Assembly: GCA_003649565.1 (NCBI GenBank)
Contig: QMSF01000043.1
Span: 1-7,096, forward strand
From: Thermoprotei archaeon
GTDB taxonomy: Archaea; Thermoproteota; Methanomethylicia; Nezhaarchaeales; WYZ-LMO8
DNA: 7,096 bases
Direction of reading: 5' to 3'
How positions within the stretch are numbered: position 1 is the stretch's first letter; the number at the start of each line of letters is the position of its first letter. The notes below the pieces were generated by a model. The model was not told where the DNA came from. It did no database searches and worked only from the letters and a program-made list of their open reading frames with translations. The translations under genes were made by a program, and so were the position numbers. Of this stretch, positions 1 to 7,096 are shown piece after piece.

Positions 1-18
1 TAGTAAACCCTATGAAAG

Positions 19-30
19 CATTTAAATACT
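19..30 (+). promoter_or_regulatory. TATA box for the zinc-ribbon/aEF-1B pair
   Basis: The stretch at 21-28 reads TTTAAATA, a good archaeal TATA box, with a purine-rich stretch (GAAAG, 14-18) just upstream that could serve as a BRE. A start site about 25 bp downstream, near position 50, would leave a leader of roughly 25 nt carrying the Shine-Dalgarno of the first gene. The call rests on sequence and spacing only. The 18 bases before it show no recognisable gene end. Confidence 0.55.
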
Positions 31-73
31 CCCTACAAGCCTTCCTTTCCTAAGCTGCGGAGGAGATGAAAGG

Positions 74-250
74 TTGTCTGAAGTACAGTTACCTATATGC
101 TCCTCATGTAAGAGGCCGATAATCCCAGGGACTAAAAGCACGAGATTTTATTGTCCTAATTGCGGCGAGACTCTCTTTTGGAGATGTTGGTATTGCAGAA
201 GACACGCCAAACCTTATAAGTGTCCTAAATGTGGATTTCAAGGGCCGTAG
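74..250 (+). CDS. Small zinc-ribbon RNA-binding protein, four CxxC motifs (COG2888-like)
   Basis: This encodes a 58-residue protein starting at TTG (74-76) and ending at TAG (248-250). It has four CxxC knuckles, C9-x2-C12, C27-x2-C30, C38-x2-C41 and C50-x2-C53, enough to bind two zinc ions. The middle is rich in aromatic and basic residues (FWRCWYCRRH), as expected of a nucleic-acid binder. Size, the four-knuckle layout and the position directly ahead of aEF-1B match the archaeal family annotated as a predicted Zn-ribbon RNA-binding protein involved in translation. The exact molecular role of that family is not settled. The start is chosen because a strong purine-rich SD, GGAGGAGATGA (59-69), lies just upstream and no ATG in this frame precedes the first CxxC. 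An ATG at 66-68 is out of frame. The gene is co-transcribed with aEF-1B. Confidence 0.88.
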   Translation: MSEVQLPICSSCKRPIIPGTKSTRFYCPNCGETLFWRCWYCRRHAKPYKCPKCGFQGP

Positions 251-255
251 GTGAT
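250..255 (+). promoter_or_regulatory. Shine-Dalgarno that decides the aEF-1B start
   Basis: GGTGAT (250-255) is complementary to the 16S rRNA 3' end. It overlaps the last base of the preceding stop codon and contains the GTG at 251. It lies four bases ahead of the TTG at 260, a normal SD distance. This argues that the GTG at 251 is part of the ribosome binding site rather than the initiation codon. Confidence 0.6.
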
Positions 256-259
256 TCGC

Positions 260-541
260 TTGGCTAAGGTCGTAGTCTTCTTAAAGGTCTTGCCCGTGGA
301 TGTGGATGTAGATATAGAGGCCTTAAAAGACAAGATTCAAGATGCTATAGCTAAATTAGGAGAAGGCTTCTCGCTTCAATCGTATAAGATAGAGCCTATA
401 GCCTTTGGACTAAAGGCTTTAAAGCTCTCAATCTTAATCCCTGAAGAGACTGAAGGAGGAACTTATAGCTTAGAGGAAGCCATAAAGAATGTAGAAGGCG
501 TTGGAGAAGTAGAAGTCGAGTTTGTTTCGAGATTAAGCTGA
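260..541 (+). CDS. ef1b: Elongation factor 1-beta (aEF-1B), nucleotide exchange factor for aEF-1A
   Basis: From TTG at 260 this gives 93 residues, the usual size of archaeal aEF-1B, which corresponds to the C-terminal exchange domain of eukaryotic eEF1B. The family exchanges GDP for GTP on aEF-1A after each aminoacyl-tRNA delivery. The protein opens MAKVVVFLKVLP followed by VDVDVDIEALKDKI, the typical first beta strand and acidic-start helix. The centre, KIEPIAFGLKALKLSILIPEE, and the end, VEGVGEVEVEFVSRLS, match the alpha/beta sandwich of the family. An alternative GTG start at 251 abuts the upstream stop codon and would add three residues (M-I-R), but family members begin at the M-A-K equivalent and the GGTGAT site favours 260. 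The nine-base gap to the zinc-ribbon gene implies one mRNA and translational coupling. Confidence 0.93.
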   Translation: MAKVVVFLKVLPVDVDVDIEALKDKIQDAIAKLGEGFSLQSYKIEPIAFGLKALKLSILIPEETEGGTYSLEEAIKNVEGVGEVEVEFVSRLS

Positions 542-4450
<3,909 letters not shown>

Positions 4451-4451
<1 letters not shown>

Positions 4452-5377
4452 TACTCTTCTTCACCCTCCCCGCTCATCTTGGATCTTCCACTAGCTATTA
4501 AGGCAAGTATAGCCCTCATGTCATTTATATTTACTACGGCTTTAGCTTCACGTTCAACTATTGGTTTAGGCTTAAATCCTATGCCAAGACCGACTTTCTC
4601 AAGGACTAATAGGTCATTGGCTCCATCGCCGACGGCTATACACTCTTCAAGGTCTATTCCATGAGCTTCAGCAACCTGCTTTAAAATTCTTAACTTCGAT
4701 TCTCCACCTGATATTAGAACTTCGACTTCACCATTAAGCCTTCCATTTTCAACGCCAAGCTTATTTGCAAACCAATAATCAAATCCCAGTCTTTCAGCTA
4801 TTTTCTTTGCCACTAAGTCAAATCCTCCTGTTATCAAAACGGTTATGAATTTCATGCTCTTCAATGTCCTAATGATCTCTTCAGCTCCTTTAACTATTGG
4901 TAGTCTTTCAGCTATTTCCTCAACAACTTTAACTGGTAATCCCTTTAGCATTTTCACGCGTTCCTTCAATGCGTGTGCAAAATCTATCTCTCCCTCCATA
5001 GCCTTCCGTGTTAATTCGGCAACTTTATCTTGAACACCAGCGTACTTAGCCATTTCATCTATTGCTTCCGCATCCAGTATCGTTCCATCCATATCGAAGG
5101 CTATTAGCTTCTTCGTCCTTAAGAACTCCTTTTCATCTTCAGCAGCTATTCCAACGCCTATTTGAAGAGCTTTCTCCTTTAACTTCTTGATAAACTCTTC
5201 TTTAGTACAGCGAATTTTACTTACATCAACTATGATATTCATAACGAAGAGATCTGAAAGCGTTGATGCCTTAATTGAGACTATATTACCATTAACTTCC
5301 GCAATGACGCTTGTTATTCCGGCTACTATTCCTGGTTTGTCATAACCAACAACTGTTACAACGAGGTTATTGCTCAT
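4451..5377 (-). CDS. serB: Phosphoserine phosphatase with N-terminal ACT domain
   Basis: From the ATG at 5377 this is a 308-residue protein. Residues 4 to about 75 form an ACT domain (NLVVTVVGYDKPGIVAGI), a small-molecule binding module often used for amino-acid feedback. The rest is a HAD-superfamily phosphatase: motif I DMDGT with nucleophile D95 and acid/base D97, motif II ITGGF (T183), motif III lysine K228 in GGESKLRIL, and motif IV GDGAND (D251). Together these identify SerB, which hydrolyses phosphoserine to serine. An upstream ATG at 5440 would add 21 residues and overlap the kinase gene by 20 nt. I prefer 5377 because the ACT strand normally begins almost at the N-terminus and a GGAG (5388-5391) lies ten bases upstream. 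The acidic tail GEGEEE is written in purines that also serve as the ppcA SD. Substrate specificity is inferred from family. Confidence 0.9.
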
Positions 5378-5420
5378 CGTTAAGCCGCTCCATAACATGG
5401 GGTCAAGAACGATAAATTGA

Positions 5421-6713
5421 TCATAAGGGGGTTCTATCATACTTGACTACTTCTCTAAAGTCTTCATCTAATTTTATGAGTCCAACTTGGATTACGCTAA
5501 TAGTACCTTCAACAGGCGTAAGGAGTTCCATGACCCTCTTCACGTAGTCTATCTCCCTAATTAAGCCTAGCCCAAGATACGAAAGGTCTGGAGCTAAGAG
5601 GCCAACCATAAGTCCTTTTTCTTCGCCTAGCCACGTTAACACAACGTCTTCCTTTCCATAAACTCTCTTTGCTTCCTCCTCAATCTTAACTTTATCTTGA
5701 ATAGGCTCTCTATTGACAAGGAATAGAGAATCCTTGCTTTCCTCGCCGTAAATTAGATCGAGCGACAATGCTTTACCATATTCCCTTAATGCTTCATCGC
5801 TTAGTCTTGCACCTGTTGTAAATAACGTAAACATGAGCTTTGTACTACTTAAATTGACCTTTCTAACCCTCGCCTTAGCGAAATAGTTCCTATATATGGA
5901 TTCTCTTCTTGCTCTTCTTTCATCTCTAGTCTTGGGCTTTATAGCTGGCGAAGGCTGTACTCTTATTATATTAATGTCGCTCTTCTCAAATGGCTTAATT
6001 AGATGCTCGACTTCATTGGCTTTCTGTATTAAGACTGCATGCTGCGGATGTATAGCGCTTATTACGCCATACTTAAGCTCTCGCGCTCCTCGACCATTAA
6101 CCCAACCGCTTGTATTAATGATTATTAAGTCGCAACCTCTGCTTAAAGCCTCTTCATATAGTTGTTTCGTCGCGGTTATTACTCGCTGTATAACGCTAGC
6201 AGGCGACGTAGAGCCTATGAATTTAGCTGTTACGGCTTCTACTTGCTCAAGAGAATATATTGGCTTCTCTATAATCCCCAAGCCTATGGTTGTTGGTACA
6301 GAAATTTCCGTTTGACCAGGATCCTTGTCTATAATTCCGACTTTAAAGCCATTACTAAGAGCGTAGTTTGCTAAATACGTACAGAAGGTTGTTTTACCAC
6401 TATCAACATCGCCGAGTATTATGCAGCTAATAGGTTTTGATGCTTGAGATAGTATGGTCTCAGCCGCAATTCTCCATTCTGAGGGTATCATGGTCTCAGC
6501 GAGCTTCTCCACCTTAGCCTCACCACCTAGCCGTAGCTCTACAGTAGAGTCTTCAATAAACTCTATAGTCAGTGATTTATACTTCGGTATTACTAACCTC
6601 TCCTTAGGCTTAACAAGAGAACCTAAAACGGAAATCGCTCCCTCTAAGACTTGAATGCTCGCAGGCCCTTCAACTTTAATGATAGTCCCTCGACTTTCTT
6701 TAACCCTCCCCAT
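5421..6713 (-). CDS. Polynucleotide 5'-hydroxyl kinase, Clp1/Grc3-like
   Basis: From the ATG at 6713 the protein has 430 residues. In the archaeal Clp1/Grc3 family it would phosphorylate 5'-hydroxyl ends of RNA (and possibly DNA) with ATP, a step in RNA repair or processing. Counting from that ATG, the P-loop GDVDSGKT is at 101-108 (K107), the Clp1-type DKDPGQTEI follows at 129-137, and IIINTSGWVNG near 197-207 supplies the Walker B-side substrate motif. The Arg-rich TRDERRARRESIYRNYF (262-278) resembles the lid. A C-terminal domain with beta strands (GLLAPDLSYLGLGLI) completes the usual architecture. A longer version from TTG at 6743 adds ten residues (MIKSLVRHEY). The ATG is preferred for its GTGAGG SD seven bases upstream. 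It is the first gene of the minus-strand cluster and ends TGA 43 nt before the preferred serB start. Precise orthology to Clp1 versus Grc3 is unresolved. Confidence 0.88.
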   Translation of the reverse strand: MGRVKESRGTIIKVEGPASIQVLEGAISVLGSLVKPKERLVIPKYKSLTIEFIEDSTVELRLGGEAKVEKLAETMIPSEWRIAAETILSQASKPISCIILGDVDSGKTTFCTYLANYALSNGFKVGIIDKDPGQTEISVPTTIGLGIIEKPIYSLEQVEAVTAKFIGSTSPASVIQRVITATKQLYEEALSRGCDLIIINTSGWVNGRGARELKYGVISAIHPQHAVLIQKANEVEHLIKPFEKSDINIIRVQPSPAIKPKTRDERRARRESIYRNYFAKARVRKVNLSSTKLMFTLFTTGARLSDEALREYGKALSLDLIYGEESKDSLFLVNREPIQDKVKIEEEAKRVYGKEDVVLTWLGEEKGLMVGLLAPDLSYLGLGLIREIDYVKRVMELLTPVEGTISVIQVGLIKLDEDFREVVKYDRTPL

Positions 6714-6802
6714 ATACTCATGCCTCACTAAGCTTTTTATCAAAGCCTTTAGCGTTGTAGGTATGTAAACTTTATCTCAATAAGGGCAAGATCCCACTAG
6801 AG
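6714..6802. promoter_or_regulatory. Divergent promoter region between kinase and RecA-like genes
   Basis: These 89 bp separate two divergent starts. The best shared element is at 6761-6776. Read on the plus strand it includes CTTTATC (6770-6776), about 28 bp ahead of the GTG at 6803, which suggests a leaderless or nearly leaderless transcript. Read on the minus strand the same bases give GATAAAGTTTACATAC, whose TTTACATA would place a start near 6741 and leave a leader of about 28 nt carrying the GTGAGG SD (6721-6726) of the kinase gene. A second minus-strand AT box, GATAAAAAG (6733-6741), is also possible. All are read by eye. Confidence 0.4.
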
Positions 6803-6806
6803 GTGA
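6800..6806 (+). promoter_or_regulatory. SD-like GAGGTGA overlapping the only canonical start
   Basis: GAGGTGA is a near-perfect archaeal Shine-Dalgarno, yet it contains the GTG (6803) that is the only ATG/GTG/TTG codon between the in-frame stop at 6758 and the start of the conserved protein. The next in-frame codon at a normal SD distance is ATA at 6812, five bases downstream. Either the match is chance and the GTG is used (possibly leaderless), or initiation is non-canonical. Confidence 0.4.
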
Positions 6807-7096
6807 ATACCATAAAGCTTCGGGTTGGCTCGCCGAAGATCGATGAGACGCTTGAAGGCGGATTATATGAAGGAGAGCTCACATTAATATATGGTGAACC
6901 CGGAGCTGGCAAAACATCATTAGCATTACAAATAGCATTAAGGGCTTGCTTTCAAGGTTTTAAAGTGCTATATCTTTATAGCGATGGTCTCTTTCCCCAC
7001 CCCAAATTAGAAGCTTTAATGAATAAAATGGGTTTGCACCTTGAAGATAGCACTCCATTACACATATTGCAGATAAATTATTTTGATGAATTAGAA
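6803..7096 (+). CDS. RecA-superfamily ATPase, RadB/KaiC-like (5' part, cut by window end)
   Basis: The first 98 codons are present and open at the right edge. The N-terminus, LRVGSPKIDETLEGGLYEGE, is the typical lead-in of RadB/KaiC-type proteins, in which a Gly-Gly turn precedes the core. It is followed by the strand LTLIYG and Walker A GEPGAGKT at 31-38, then SLALQIALRACFQGFKVLYL, the helix and second strand. YSDGLFPHPKLEALMNKMG fills the place of the RadB-like DTEG-FSPERL segment. Such ATPases act in recombination and repair (RadB, RadA paralogues) or as KaiC-family signalling proteins. Walker B and the C-terminal half lie outside the window, so the subfamily cannot be fixed. The start is GTG, the only canonical initiation codon after the in-frame TAG at 6758. 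It is transcribed divergently from the kinase gene. Confidence 0.8.
   Translation, partial: MNTIKLRVGSPKIDETLEGGLYEGELTLIYGEPGAGKTSLALQIALRACFQGFKVLYLYSDGLFPHPKLEALMNKMGLHLEDSTPLHILQINYFDELE

Noticed and set aside
5896..6374. Plus-strand open frames opposite the kinase gene
   Set aside because: They are antisense to conserved P-loop and lid motifs and have no SD or recognisable protein features.
6732..6746. Inverted repeat GCTTT/AAAGC in the divergent promoter region as an operator
   Set aside because: A five-base match in AT-rich DNA is expected by chance, and no regulator gene is nearby.

Overview
This window is ordinary archaeal chromosome. I see no mobile elements, CRISPR repeats, tRNAs or rRNAs. 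Several genes are diagnostic of Archaea: a 58-residue four-CxxC zinc-ribbon protein followed directly by elongation factor aEF-1B, a Cdc48/VAT-type double AAA+ ATPase, an archaeal-type (short, ~510 aa) PEP carboxylase, and a Clp1/Grc3-like RNA 5'-kinase. Promoters are TATA-like AT boxes about 25 bp ahead of predicted transcript starts. Starts are often GTG or TTG and are preceded by GAGGTG/GGTGAT-type Shine-Dalgarno (SD) sequences. DNA composition is AT-leaning. The gene set fits a thermophilic TACK/Thermoproteota-like lineage or a deep archaeal relative, but I cannot name a genus and this placement is inference.

Layout. (1) 1-541, plus strand: a TATA box, the zinc-ribbon gene, then aEF-1B in a tight translation-factor pair. 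(2) 542-678: intergenic, with a TATA box and SD for the next gene. (3) 679-2913, plus: cdc48, a hexameric unfoldase. (4) 2910-6713, minus: a three-gene cluster transcribed right to left, clp1-like kinase, then an ACT-domain phosphoserine phosphatase (serB), then PEP carboxylase (ppcA). The serB and ppcA genes share a TAATG junction. The ppcA stop overlaps the cdc48 stop tail to tail. (5) 6714-6802: a short divergent promoter region. (6) 6803 to the right edge, plus: the first 98 codons of a RecA-superfamily (RadB/KaiC-like) ATPase, cut by the window end.

The genes cover housekeeping roles: translation elongation, protein unfolding, RNA end processing, serine synthesis, anaplerotic oxaloacetate supply, and probable DNA repair or signalling ATPase work. 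I found no convincing evidence of an undescribed system. The points most worth checking are a 34-bp perfect DNA repeat linking the two Walker A regions of cdc48 (possible gene conversion), a Cys/Thr swap between its P-loops relative to eukaryotic p97, the overlapping convergent stops, and uncertain starts, especially that of the last gene.
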